From Streptomyces roseifaciens (GTDB lineage: Bacteria; Actinomycetota; Actinomycetes; Streptomycetales; Streptomycetaceae): DNA of 64,000 nt. A program made the position numbers and the translations under genes. The notes below the pieces were generated by a model, which worked only from the letters and a program-made list of their open reading frames with translations, was not told the origin of the DNA and made no database searches. Location: the NCBI RefSeq assembly GCF_001445655.1, contig NZ_LNBE01000004.1, forward strand, positions 3,254,420 through 3,318,419, written 5' to 3'. Position 1 is the stretch's first letter; each line of letters begins with the position of its first letter. This document shows, piece by piece, positions 35,336-47,548 of the stretch.

Positions 35336-36204
35336 CACTCCTGCTCCTCACGGCGGCCCCGGGCCCCGTCCTTGGGCTCCTTACGGAGCAGATCACTGAG
35401 CTCGTCGAGCTCGGCACGGACTTCGTCGATGCGGTGGGGGGTGCGTGGAGGCCCTTCGGGCCGCCGGTGCCGACCGGAGGGAGGCTGAGGCGCCCGGGCC
35501 GGCTGGACTGGTGGGGGTGACTGGACTGGCTGGACTGGCTGAGGTGACTGGGCCGGTTGGGGTGACTGGTACTGATGCGCCGCCGGGACAGGCTGGACCG
35601 GCTGGGTGACCGCCTGGACGGGCTGGGTGACCGCCTGATGCCAGCCGTACGGGGCGGGGCCGGGGGCCGGGTGCGGAGCACGCGGGGCGGGTGGCATGAC
35701 AGGGGGAGCAACCGGGGGAGCAACCCGAGGCACAGCCGGGTGACCGTACGGCTGTGACTGCGGCTGCTGGTGGGACTGCGGTTGGCGGTGCGGATAGCCG
35801 TAGCCCCCGGCGGGCGGCACGGCATGCGCGGCGTTCTGGAAGGCCGCGACATGCTGAGCGTCGAGCGCATCGAGGTGCTTCTGGTGCTGAATGTCGCCGT
35901 AGAGGTAGTAGGACACGCTGAAGGCGCAGTTGATCAGCATGAACGCGCCGCCCGCGGCGGACCAGGGGCTGTTCTCCTGGACCGTCTGCGTGAGCACGCC
36001 GACGGCGACCGTGCCGACGAATCCGATCACGAACAGGACCCAGTCCCAGGCCTTGTGCCGCACGGCGGCGAGCCGGAGCAGCAGCACCCAGCACAGGAGC
36101 GTCACCGGGGCCACGGCCACGAAGATCAGGGCCACCCGGATGGAGATCACCGTCGCCCTGCCGGGGCGACGGTGCGGCAGGGGTACGTGGCCGGGGCCGT
36201 TCAT
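35332..36204 (-). CDS. Membrane protein with Pro/Gln-rich repeats, coupled to the kinase gene
   Basis: The 290-residue protein has three transmembrane helices in its first 100 residues (ISIRVALIFVAVAPVTLLCWVLLL; WVLFVIGFVGTVAVGVL; AAGGAFMLINCAFSVSYYLYG). A long cytoplasmic tail follows, rich in Pro, Gln and Ala with repeats such as QAVTQPVQ and QSPQPVQPVQ. It ends in a charged helix (IDEVRAELDELSDLLRKEPKDGARGR). The stop overlaps the kinase start. A simple reading is that it anchors the soluble kinase or is its substrate. The family is not recognised. ATG 36204 has AGGAGCGAGG upstream. Confidence 0.8.
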   Translation of the reverse strand: MNGPGHVPLPHRRPGRATVISIRVALIFVAVAPVTLLCWVLLLRLAAVRHKAWDWVLFVIGFVGTVAVGVLTQTVQENSPWSAAGGAFMLINCAFSVSYYLYGDIQHQKHLDALDAQHVAAFQNAAHAVPPAGGYGYPHRQPQSHQQPQSQPYGHPAVPRVAPPVAPPVMPPAPRAPHPAPGPAPYGWHQAVTQPVQAVTQPVQPVPAAHQYQSPQPAQSPQPVQPVQSPPPVQPARAPQPPSGRHRRPEGPPRTPHRIDEVRAELDELSDLLRKEPKDGARGRREEQEW

Positions 36205-36253
36205 TCCTCGCTCCTGGGGTGCGCGTTTGTGCCCTGAGCCTATATACCGACCG

Positions 36254-36276
36254 GGGCAACTCGCCCCGGGTTGCCC
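36254..36276 (-). terminator. Terminator of the DNA methylase-like gene
   Basis: GGGCAAC / GTTGCCC (7 bp, 9-base loop; an alternative inner stem GGGGC/GCCCC) lies 53 bp past the methylase stop. Just beyond it (36238-36247) is TATATAGGCT on the minus strand, a good -10-type sequence for the downstream membrane-protein/kinase pair. Confidence 0.5.
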
Positions 36277-36328
36277 ACATCAGACGGTGTGACAGGTCAC
36301 TCAAGTCACGCGCACCACGCGGAAGCCC

Positions 36329-38410
36329 CTATTCCGGACGGACGCTCCCATCCGTCAGGCCGTCGAACAGCCCCTGCACCAGCCGCTCCCCCAGCCGCTC
36401 CGCACTCCGGAGCGCCTCTTCGAACGCGGCGAGCTCGCGGAAGCGGCCGCCGTAGCGCCGCTGGTCGGCCGGGGGCAGCCGGGGCACCTGGAGCCGGCGG
36501 ACGTCGAGGCGGGTGGCGGTGGAGGCGTAGCTGCTGGCCTGGCGCTGGTTGGCGCTGCCGCGCAGGAAGCCGGCGAGGAACCACGGGTCGAGGGCGGCCG
36601 GGTCGGGGCGCAGGAGGAACAGGCCCCGGCCAAGAGCGGCTCCCGCCGTCTCCTCGTCGATGACGCGGGCCACGGTGACATCGCCGACGACGGGGACGAC
36701 GACGTCGCCGGCCTGCACCAGGACGGGCTCCTCGGCCTGACCCTCCGGCAGCGTGCCGGTGGGGCCGCTGCCGGCCTTGACGTCGTAGTCGGTGAGCACC
36801 GGCGGGGCGGGGGCGGCGGGATCGGGCGTGGCGCCCGGGCCGCCGGCGCGCAGCACGAGGGCTCCGGCGCGGGCGAGCTCGCCGACGGTGGTGGTGGTGG
36901 GCCAGCGGGCCGGGTCCCCGGGCTCCGCGGGCGGGGCGGGGGCGAGCTCGTTCGTCCGCCGCAGGGCGGCCCGGAGCCGGTCGTGGACTTCGGCGAGCCC
37001 GGCCGCGCCGCTGCCGGCGGCGGGCGGCGGCAGGTGGCGGGCGGGGGCGAGGTCGACGTCGTCGTCGAGCAGGTCGATGACGGGGAGCGAGCGGCAGCGG
37101 CCCGGCTTCTCCTCGACGGTGCCGTGCCGCTCGAAGTCCTCCCACGCCTCGAGGACCTCGGTGCGGACGGTCTGCCAGGGCAGCTTGTCCCGCCCGGCGG
37201 GGGCCAGGTCGGCGGTCTCGGCGAGCAGGACGTGCGGGGTGGGCGAGGACTGGGCGCCGGGCCGGCGCAGCACCCACACGTGCAGCGGGATGTTGTAGGG
37301 CGGGGCGGCCCCCGTGGGCAGGGCGATGACGGCGCGCAGGGCGCCGCGGCGCAGGAGGTCGGCGCGGATGCGGCGGCCGGAGCGGCGGGAGGCCGCGGCG
37401 GGGGGCATCAGCAGGACGGCGGTGCCGCCGTCGCGCAGCCGGGCGAGGGCGTGCTGGACCCAGGCGAGCTCGGACTCGGTGCGGGCGGGGAAGCCGTACT
37501 CCCAGCGCGGGTCGTAGGCGAGCTCGTCGTGGCCCCAGTTGCGCTCGTTGAACGGGGGGTGGCACAGGACCGTGTCGGCCGCGGCGTCCGGGAAGGCGTC
37601 GGCGCGGAGGCTGTCTCCCGCGTGCACCCGGACCCGGGCGTCGCTGTGCAGGGCGAGGCGCAGGGCGGTGAGGGCCGCGAGGTCGGGATCGGTCTCCTGC
37701 GCGAGGAGCGTGGGCGCGGGGGCGGCCGCGCCGTCCGCGGCCGCGTGGAGCAGGCCGCCGGTGCCGCAGGCGGGGTCGAGGACGGTGCGCGGCCGGTGCC
37801 GGTCGGCGGGGCCGCCCTCGCCCAGGGCGGCCATCAGCTCGGCGGGGCCCGGCGGGGTGAGCGTGTACTGCCGGGGGTTGGCGTCGAGGTGGCGGCCCAG
37901 GAGGAAGCCGTAGACGTGGGCGGCGCCGCGCCCGGAGGCGAGCTCGGCGGCGCCGCGCAGCAGGGCGGAGGAGATGGCCAGCTCGGCGGTGGTGGGGATG
38001 CCGACGGGGTGGTGCGGCCCGAGGCGGGCGGCGAGCGCGGCCTCCAGGGCGGTGGGCAGCTCCTCGGCGAGCGCGAGGTCGCCGAGCGCGGCCAGCTCCA
38101 GCCAGGTGGCGGGCCGGTCGCGGACGAGGAGGAGGACGGAGCCGGCGTGGCGCAGGGCGGTCACGGCACCGGCGGGGTGGCCCGCGACCTGCTGCCAGAC
38201 CCGCTCGCGCAGCGGGACCTCGGCGAGCTTGCCCTGGTGGCGCAGCCACTGCTCGACATCCCCGAGGGCGAACGTGGGGCTGGTCTCGCTGCCCCCTATG
38301 GGCTGGGGGAAATCGGGGTGGCGCCGGCGCCAGTTACTGACCGCCGCACGGCCCACACCGGCCAGCCGTGCGATCCCGGCCGCGGTCACCTCCGCTGCAC
38401 TGTCCGGCAC
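36329..38410 (-). CDS. N6-adenine DNA methylase-like protein with N-terminal HTH and C-terminal specificity-like region
   Basis: The 693-residue protein has three parts. (1) Residues 5-60: a helix-turn-helix of the DNA-binding excisionase/MarR-like kind, TAAGIARLAGVGRAAVSNWRRRHPDFPQPI. (2) Residues about 180-480: a HsdM/type I-like gamma methylase with SAM motif DPACGTGG (212-219) and motif IV written HPPF (284-287), where a true adenine methylase has N/D-P-P-F/Y. (3) Residues about 490-693: a target-recognition (HsdS-like) half with FLRGSANQRQASSYASTATRLDVRRLQVP. No restriction subunit is nearby. GTG 38410 follows GGGGAG. It may be a degenerate methylase acting as a DNA-binding regulator. 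Confidence 0.88.
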   Translation of the reverse strand: MPDSAAEVTAAGIARLAGVGRAAVSNWRRRHPDFPQPIGGSETSPTFALGDVEQWLRHQGKLAEVPLRERVWQQVAGHPAGAVTALRHAGSVLLLVRDRPATWLELAALGDLALAEELPTALEAALAARLGPHHPVGIPTTAELAISSALLRGAAELASGRGAAHVYGFLLGRHLDANPRQYTLTPPGPAELMAALGEGGPADRHRPRTVLDPACGTGGLLHAAADGAAAPAPTLLAQETDPDLAALTALRLALHSDARVRVHAGDSLRADAFPDAAADTVLCHPPFNERNWGHDELAYDPRWEYGFPARTESELAWVQHALARLRDGGTAVLLMPPAAASRRSGRRIRADLLRRGALRAVIALPTGAAPPYNIPLHVWVLRRPGAQSSPTPHVLLAETADLAPAGRDKLPWQTVRTEVLEAWEDFERHGTVEEKPGRCRSLPVIDLLDDDVDLAPARHLPPPAAGSGAAGLAEVHDRLRAALRRTNELAPAPPAEPGDPARWPTTTTVGELARAGALVLRAGGPGATPDPAAPAPPVLTDYDVKAGSGPTGTLPEGQAEEPVLVQAGDVVVPVVGDVTVARVIDEETAGAALGRGLFLLRPDPAALDPWFLAGFLRGSANQRQASSYASTATRLDVRRLQVPRLPPADQRRYGGRFRELAAFEEALRSAERLGERLVQGLFDGLTDGSVRPE

Positions 38411-38510
38411 CTGACTCCCCTCTCCGGGGCTCACCTCCGCCGGGGCGGAGCGGACCCTCCTCGTCCTTCGCTGTGATGCCGAGCATACCCGCGGGTCTCG
38501 AACACACCCC

Positions 38511-38561
38511 TTCACAGCCGTGAACTCACTGAATCGCGTGAACGTGGTTGACTCGGTTCAC
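38511..38561. promoter_or_regulatory. Array of GTGAA/TTCAC half-sites between methylase-like gene and the secreted-repeat gene
   Basis: TTCAC (38511-38515), GTGAAC (38520-38525), GTGAAC (38538-38543) and GTTCAC (38556-38561) lie in 51 bp. The last three start exactly 18 bp apart. A TTGACT hexamer (38548-38553) is embedded. The region separates two divergent genes and looks like a multi-site operator, possibly for the HTH of the methylase-like protein. Confidence 0.5.
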
Positions 38562-38620
38562 AAGCTCTGCTGTCATTGACGCGTCGGTTCGAGAAGATTC
38601 CCCGCCGAAAGGTGTCAGTC

Positions 38621-39343
38621 ATGTCTCAGCACTCCCAGCCCAAGCAGCGGAACTGGTTCGCGCGGCACAAGGTCCTCACGGCCGCGGGCGCCCTCGTCGT
38701 GATCGTCGGCATCGGCGGCGCCATGACCGGCGGCGGCGATGGGGACGGAGGCGACGGCAAGGCCTCCGCCTCCGGCAGCGCCGCGGAGAAGAAGGACAAG
38801 GACACGGGCCAGGACGGCAAGGGAGCCGGGGAGAAGGCCACGAAGGGCGCGATCAGAGGGAGCGGCACCTACCAGGTGGGCTCGGACATCAAGCCCGGCA
38901 CCTACCGCTCCCTGGGCAACAAGGACGGGTGCTACTGGGAGCGCGCCAAGGACTCCAGCGGCGAAGCCGACGCGATCCTCGCGAACGACAACGTCGTCGG
39001 CGCCTCGTACGTGACGGTCAAGGCCGAGGACAAGGTCTTCAAGACGCAGGGCTGCAAGAGCTGGGAGCCGGTCGCCGACGGCCGGGCCGGCAGCAGCCCG
39101 AAGGCGGAGATGCCCGGCAGCGGCATGTACAAGGTGGGGGTCGACATAGCCCCCGGCACCTACAGGTCCACCGGCAACAAGCAGGACAGCTGCTACTGGG
39201 AGCGAGCCAAGGACGCCCTGCACGAGAGCGCCGACTCGATCATCGCCAACGAGAACGTGACCGGCAGCGCCCTGGTGACCATCGCCCCCGGCGACGCCTA
39301 CTTCAAGACGGCCGGCTGCACGGACTGGAAGAAGACCGGCTGA
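38621..39343 (+). CDS. Membrane-anchored or secreted protein with two tandem repeats
   Basis: The 240-residue protein has an N-terminal hydrophobic helix (residues about 19-35, VLTAAGALVVIVGIGGAM) after a basic segment, a disordered Gly/Asp/Lys-rich stretch, and two copies of a domain of about 65 residues. Each copy contains Y-x-V-G-x-D-I-x-P-G-T-Y-R-S-x-G-N, then C-Y-W-E-R-A-K-D, then a Gly-rich strand and a final G-C-x-x-W. Cysteines in each repeat could form a disulphide outside the cell. Such repeats occur in actinomycete lipoproteins and secreted proteins of unknown function. ATG 38621 has AAGGTG upstream; an earlier in-frame ATG is less well placed. Confidence 0.85.
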   Translation: MSQHSQPKQRNWFARHKVLTAAGALVVIVGIGGAMTGGGDGDGGDGKASASGSAAEKKDKDTGQDGKGAGEKATKGAIRGSGTYQVGSDIKPGTYRSLGNKDGCYWERAKDSSGEADAILANDNVVGASYVTVKAEDKVFKTQGCKSWEPVADGRAGSSPKAEMPGSGMYKVGVDIAPGTYRSTGNKQDSCYWERAKDALHESADSIIANENVTGSALVTIAPGDAYFKTAGCTDWKKTG

Positions 39344-39503
39344 ACGGACGGGTTCCGAGAGAAGAACGACACATTCCAGCCGAACCGCCCACGGAGACCG
39401 TTCGTCTCTCAGAAAGGGGGCCGGGCGCCGGTGAGGCTCCGCGTATCTTTTCCGACAGTCATCCCGTAGTCGTCCCCCAGCCCCCGGAACAAAGGACTCC
39501 CCC

Positions 39504-40988
39504 ATGGACTCGGCCGCCGCCACCGTTCCGGCACCGGGCGGGCCCGCGGCCGAGGCAGCGCCCGGCGGCCGGCCCCGCGCCACGGCCCTCCGCGCCCCGC
39601 GCTGGGATCCCTACTGGCTCGCCGGCATCCTCTTCGTCCTCTACACCGCGCTGTCCCTGTGCCGGCACCGCCGCATGCTCACCATGTCGTGGGACCTCGG
39701 CATCTTCGAGCAGGCCATCCGCGGATACGCCCACCTCCAGGCGCCCATAGCCGACCTCAAGGGCCCCGGCACCAACATCCTCGGCGACCACTTCAGCCCG
39801 GTCACCGCGCTCCTCGGCCCCTTCTACCGGCTCTTCCCGAGCCCGGTCACCCTCCTCGTCGCCCAGGCCGTGCTCTTCGCCCTGTCCGCGATACCGGTCG
39901 CCCGGCTGGCCGCCGGGCTCCTCGGCCGCAAGCGCGGACTGGCCGTCGGCATCGCCTACGGGCTGTCGTGGGGCGTGCAGCGCGCGGTCGACTTCGACTT
40001 CCACGAGATCGCCTTCGCGATGCCGCTGCTCGCCTTCTCCCTCGAAGCGGTGGTGCGCGGGCGCTGGCGGGCCGCGGTCTGGTGGGCCGCGCCCCTGGTC
40101 CTGGTCAAGGAGGACCTGGGCATCACCGCGGCGGCCATCGGCGTGGTCCTCCTGATCCGGCTGCGCGGCGCGAAGGCCCGCGGAGAGGGCGTCCCGCAGA
40201 GCGCGACCCCGCTCGCCGCCGGCCTGGTGGCCTTCGGCCTGGCGGCCGCCGCGATCACCTTCGGGCTGATCATCCCCGCCTTCAACACCAGCGGCGCCTA
40301 CGACTACTGGAACAAGCTCGACGGCGGCGCCGGCCCCTCGCCCACGATCCCCGCCGACACCGCGATACGCACCCTGCTGTGGATCCTGCTGCCCACCACC
40401 GGGCTGCTGGCCCTGCGCTCCCCCGTCCTGATCGTCGCGCTGCCCACCCTGGCGTGGCGGTTCGCCTCCCACGACGACCACTACTGGGGCACGGACTGGC
40501 ACTACAACGCCGTCCTGATGCCCATCGTCTTCATCGCGCTCACGGACGCCCTGGCCCGGGCCCGCGAGAGCCGGCGCCCGTGGCTGCGCACCTCCGCGCA
40601 CCACATGCCCGGCGCGGTCCTCGCCGCCTCGCTCGCCCTGACCTCGTCCATGCCCCTCTACGCCCTGACCGAGGCCGGCACCTACCGCGTCCCGCAGAGC
40701 GTCCGCGCCGCCGAGCGGCTCCTGGACCGCATCCCGGACGACGCGACGGTCGAGGCCGACATAGTCCCGATAAGCCGCCTCGCCGGCCGGTGCAGAGTCT
40801 TCTGGATCGGCGACACCCGCGGCATCACGCCGGATTACCTGGCCCTGCGGCTCGCCGACGGCAAGACGCCGGACGACCTCGTCGCGGACGGCGAGCGGCT
40901 GCACCCCGGCGTGCGGTACGTCTTCCTCGGGGGCGAGGGGGGCTACGGGGTGCTCAAGAAGGCGGGGGCGGGGGCGGCCGCGTCCTAG
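39504..40988 (+). CDS. DUF2079 membrane protein
   Basis: The 494-residue protein has about 9-10 transmembrane helices and the DUF2079 signature: SWDLGIFEQAIRGYAHLQAP, LGDHFSPVTALLGPFYRLFPSP, VDFDFHEIAFAMPLLAFSLE, and LPTLAWRFASHDDHYWGTDWHYNAVLMP. The family is related to GT-C-fold membrane glycosyltransferases such as polyprenol-phosphate-dependent enzymes; conserved D-x-G and D-H residues in the first loops fit. Function in Streptomyces is unknown. The Pro/Ala-rich N-terminus (residues 1-33) is cytoplasmic. ATG 39504 used. Confidence 0.9.
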   Translation: MDSAAATVPAPGGPAAEAAPGGRPRATALRAPRWDPYWLAGILFVLYTALSLCRHRRMLTMSWDLGIFEQAIRGYAHLQAPIADLKGPGTNILGDHFSPVTALLGPFYRLFPSPVTLLVAQAVLFALSAIPVARLAAGLLGRKRGLAVGIAYGLSWGVQRAVDFDFHEIAFAMPLLAFSLEAVVRGRWRAAVWWAAPLVLVKEDLGITAAAIGVVLLIRLRGAKARGEGVPQSATPLAAGLVAFGLAAAAITFGLIIPAFNTSGAYDYWNKLDGGAGPSPTIPADTAIRTLLWILLPTTGLLALRSPVLIVALPTLAWRFASHDDHYWGTDWHYNAVLMPIVFIALTDALARARESRRPWLRTSAHHMPGAVLAASLALTSSMPLYALTEAGTYRVPQSVRAAERLLDRIPDDATVEADIVPISRLAGRCRVFWIGDTRGITPDYLALRLADGKTPDDLVADGERLHPGVRYVFLGGEGGYGVLKKAGAGAAAS

Positions 40989-41009
40989 CGCGGCCCGGCC
41001 CCCGGCCTC

Positions 41010-44543
<3,534 letters not shown>

Positions 44544-44974
44544 GAAGGCTTTTCCCGTCCCGGGGGTGGACAACGCGAACGGCCCGACGCGGGCCGTTCG
44601 GCCCGTTCCGGGGGTCTCCAGACTACGACGGCGCACCGACAGGAGCCTCTGGACGCGGTTCGAAGACACCCCCGTCCCGTAAGCGGTCTCCCATGCGCCT
44701 GCGGCTCAGCCCTTCGAGACACCGGCCGGACGGTGCCGGAATGGCCGATCATGATCGACTACTCGTTCGAGCAGCCCCCACCTCCCGGGCCCACCCCTGA
44801 GTCGCGCCGCCCCTGAAGGCACTCGCTACGTCGCCCGACGCCCCGGACAGGGGAAGACAGGGGAAAAGGCCCGGCCCGGACACACACCCCCGTGGCGTGT
44901 CCGGGCCGGGCCTTCGGTGGGGGCGGGTCCTTGGCCCACCCCCGGCGCCGCCCCCTCGCAGGGGCAGCAGTCTG
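44544..44974. other. 431-bp region between mfd and the second ABC permease
   Basis: No gene is convincingly present. A 21-codon ORF (ATG at about 44751, MIDYSFEQP...) is too short to support. The mfd promoter must lie here. The only strong structure is the terminator at 44866-44914. Confidence 0.45.
44866..44914 (-). terminator. Very strong terminator of the second ABC operon
   Basis: AAGGCCCGGCCCGGACAC / GTGTCCGGGCCGGGCCTT are perfect 18-bp arms around a 13-base loop. On the minus strand TTTTCCCC follows, giving a classic intrinsic terminator 60 bp past the permease stop. Confidence 0.9.
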
Positions 44975-47548
44975 CTAGTCCGTCGCGATGGCGTTCAGGA
45001 CGTTCATCCGGCCCGCGCGGAACGCCGGGACCAGCGCGGCGAGCAGGCCCACCACCGCCGAGCCCAGGAAGACCGCGGTGATCGTCGGCCAGGGGATGTC
45101 CAGGACGCCGAGGCCCTGGAGGGCCAGGAGCTTCTGGGACGTGGTGCCCCAGGCCATGCCGAGGCCGAGGCCGAGCAGGGCGCCGAAGAGGGCGATGACG
45201 ACCGACTCCAGGCGGATCATGCGGCGCATCTGGCGGCGCGAGAGGCCGATCGCCCGCAGCAGGCCGATCTCCCGGGTGCGCTCGACGACCGACAGGGCCA
45301 GGGTGTTCACGACGCCCAGGACCGCGACGATGATCGCGAGGGCCAGCAGGCCGTAGATCATGTTGAGCAGCTGGCCGACCTGGTCCTTGATGAGCTTCTT
45401 GTAGTCGGACTGGTCACGGACCTTGACCTGCGGGTAGTCCTCGACCGACGCCTTGAGCGCGGCGGCGGCCTCCTTCGTCTGCCCGTCGGCGGCCTTGGCG
45501 AGGACCATGAAGTCCAGCGGCATCTTGTCGGCGGGCAGGTAGCTGCGCGCGGTGGCGATGTTGGTGTACATCGCGCCCTGGTCGATGCTGGTGTCGTCCG
45601 AGGTGACGGCCTTGACCGTCAGCTGGGCCGTCCGGCCGTCGACCATGGCGACCTTCAGCCGGTCGCCCAGCTTGATGCCGTGGTCCTTGGCGAAGCCCTC
45701 CGGCACGGACATGGCGTCCTTGGCGTAGGCGTCCTTGAGGTTGCCCTTGACCGTCTCGGCGCGCACGTCGTCGGCGTAGGTGGGGGTCACCGCGGAGAGC
45801 CGCTGGGTGGCGCTCTTGCCGTCCGGAGTGGTGATCTTCGCGTTGACGATCGTGTATTCCGTGACGTGCTCGACGTGGCCGGCGGACTTGATCGCCTTGA
45901 CGACGGCCGGGTTCAGCGGCTGCTGGTTCTCGGTCTGGACGATGAAGTCCGCGCCGACCGACTTGTCGAGCTGGTCCGTGGCCGAGGCGACCATGGAGGA
46001 CCCCACCACCGACAGGGCGGCGACCAGCGCGAGGCCGATCATCAGCGCCGAGGCCGTGGCGCCCGTGCGGCGCGGGTTGCGCAGCGCGTTGCGCTCGGCG
46101 AGCCGGCCGACGGGCCCGAAGACCCGCAGCACGACCGCGCTGATCACGCGGACGACGAACCCGGCGAGCAGCGGGCCGACGACCACGAAGCCGACGAGGG
46201 TGAGGAAGACGCCGATGCCGAGCATCCCCGAGCCCGCCGCGGCGTCGTCGGACTTGGCGGCGGCGACCAGCGCCAGGCCGCCCACGGCGGTCAGCACCAG
46301 GCCGATGGCGGCCCGCACCTTGCCGGCCTTGCCGTCGGCCGGGGTGCCGGCGTCGCGCAGGGCGGCCATCGGGGAGATCTTGGTGGCCTTGAAGGCCGGC
46401 AGGCAGGCGGCGAGCACGGTGACGAGCACGCCGATGGCCAGGCCCACGACCGGCGTCGCGGCCTTGATCGTGAGCTCGTTCATGTCGAGCTTCATGCCCA
46501 TGGAGCCCATGAGCTTCATCAGCCCCACCGCGAGGGCGACACCGCCGCCGATGCCCAGCACCGAGCCGACGACGCCGAGCAGCACGGCCTCCACCAGCAC
46601 CGAGCGCAGGATCTGCCAGCGGCTGGAGCCGATGGCCCGCATGAGGCCGATCTCGCGGGTGCGCTGGGCGACCAGCATGGAGAAGGTGTTGACGATGAGG
46701 AAGATGCCCACGAGGACGGCGATGCCGGCGAAGCCGAGCAGCGCGTACTTCATGACGTCCAGGAAGGAGCCGACGTCCTTCTTGTTCTCCTCCTTGCTCT
46801 CGGCGGCGGTCCGCAGGGCGTAGTCGCCGGCGGAGGAGCCGAGGGCGGCGGAGACGCGCTCCTTGAGCTGCTCGTCGCTGACGCCGGAGGCGGCGGTCAG
46901 CCCGTATCCGCTGAACTCGCCGGTGCTGCCGAGGAGCTTCGCCTGGGCGGTCGGGGTGTCGAAGTAGAAGAGGGCCGCGCCGGGGTTCGTGGTCTTGAAC
47001 GTGGCGATGCCGACGACCTTGACGGTGAAGTCGCCCGGGGCGGCGATCACCCGGAGGGTGTCGCCCGTCTTCACGCCGTGCTTGTCGGCGGTGTCGGAGT
47101 CGACGACGGTCTCGGCCGGGCCGTGCGGCTCGTGGCCGCTGGTGATCTCGACGGACTTCTTCTGGCTCTCGTCCCAGTTGGTGCCCACGGTGGGGGCGCC
47201 GGAGGTGGGGCTGAGGCTCTTCTTCCTGCCGTCGACGACGGTCAGCTGCTGGCTGTCGGCCGACGGCTCGACCTTGGTGACGCCCTCGACCTTGGCGAGC
47301 TTCTCCCGCAGCGAGGCCGGGACGGTCGCCGGCTTGCCGGTCTGCTGCGCGTCGTCGTTCTTCTTCGGGCCGACGGAGACGTCGGCGGCGGTGTTGGCGA
47401 AGAGCTTGTCGAACGTGGCGTTCATGGTGTCGGTGAAGACGAGCGTGCCGCACACGAACGCGACCGAGAGCAGGACCGCGACGGCGGAGAGCGCCATGCG
47501 GCCCTTGTGCGCGAGGAAGTTGCGCATGGAGGTCTTGAGGACGGTCAC
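44975..47548 (-). CDS. FtsX/MacB-like ABC transporter permease (paralogue of the 18-20 kb gene)
   Basis: The 857-residue double FtsX permease has the same architecture as the protein at 18.1-20.6 kb: helix (MALSAVAVLLSVAFVCGTLVF), extracytoplasmic domain, core with VLVGIFLIVNTFSMLVAQRTREIGLMRAIGSSRWQIL, RNPRRTGATASALMIGLALVAALSV, second outer domain, and the C-terminal core VNTLALSVVERTREIGLLRAIGLSRRQM. It exports an unknown envelope substrate with its ATPase, whose stop it overlaps by 4 bp. It differs from the first pair mainly in the outer domains. Confidence 0.93.
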   Translation of the reverse strand: MTVLKTSMRNFLAHKGRMALSAVAVLLSVAFVCGTLVFTDTMNATFDKLFANTAADVSVGPKKNDDAQQTGKPATVPASLREKLAKVEGVTKVEPSADSQQLTVVDGRKKSLSPTSGAPTVGTNWDESQKKSVEITSGHEPHGPAETVVDSDTADKHGVKTGDTLRVIAAPGDFTVKVVGIATFKTTNPGAALFYFDTPTAQAKLLGSTGEFSGYGLTAASGVSDEQLKERVSAALGSSAGDYALRTAAESKEENKKDVGSFLDVMKYALLGFAGIAVLVGIFLIVNTFSMLVAQRTREIGLMRAIGSSRWQILRSVLVEAVLLGVVGSVLGIGGGVALAVGLMKLMGSMGMKLDMNELTIKAATPVVGLAIGVLVTVLAACLPAFKATKISPMAALRDAGTPADGKAGKVRAAIGLVLTAVGGLALVAAAKSDDAAAGSGMLGIGVFLTLVGFVVVGPLLAGFVVRVISAVVLRVFGPVGRLAERNALRNPRRTGATASALMIGLALVAALSVVGSSMVASATDQLDKSVGADFIVQTENQQPLNPAVVKAIKSAGHVEHVTEYTIVNAKITTPDGKSATQRLSAVTPTYADDVRAETVKGNLKDAYAKDAMSVPEGFAKDHGIKLGDRLKVAMVDGRTAQLTVKAVTSDDTSIDQGAMYTNIATARSYLPADKMPLDFMVLAKAADGQTKEAAAALKASVEDYPQVKVRDQSDYKKLIKDQVGQLLNMIYGLLALAIIVAVLGVVNTLALSVVERTREIGLLRAIGLSRRQMRRMIRLESVVIALFGALLGLGLGMAWGTTSQKLLALQGLGVLDIPWPTITAVFLGSAVVGLLAALVPAFRAGRMNVLNAIATD

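Noticed and set aside
38512..38523. BldD-like TCAC...GTGA dyad
   Set aside because: Spacer is 4 bases instead of the 5 needed for the BldD consensus.
44751..44816. Small ORF encoding MIDYSFEQPPP...
   Set aside because: Only 21 codons, Pro-rich end, no clear SD and no conservation evidence available.
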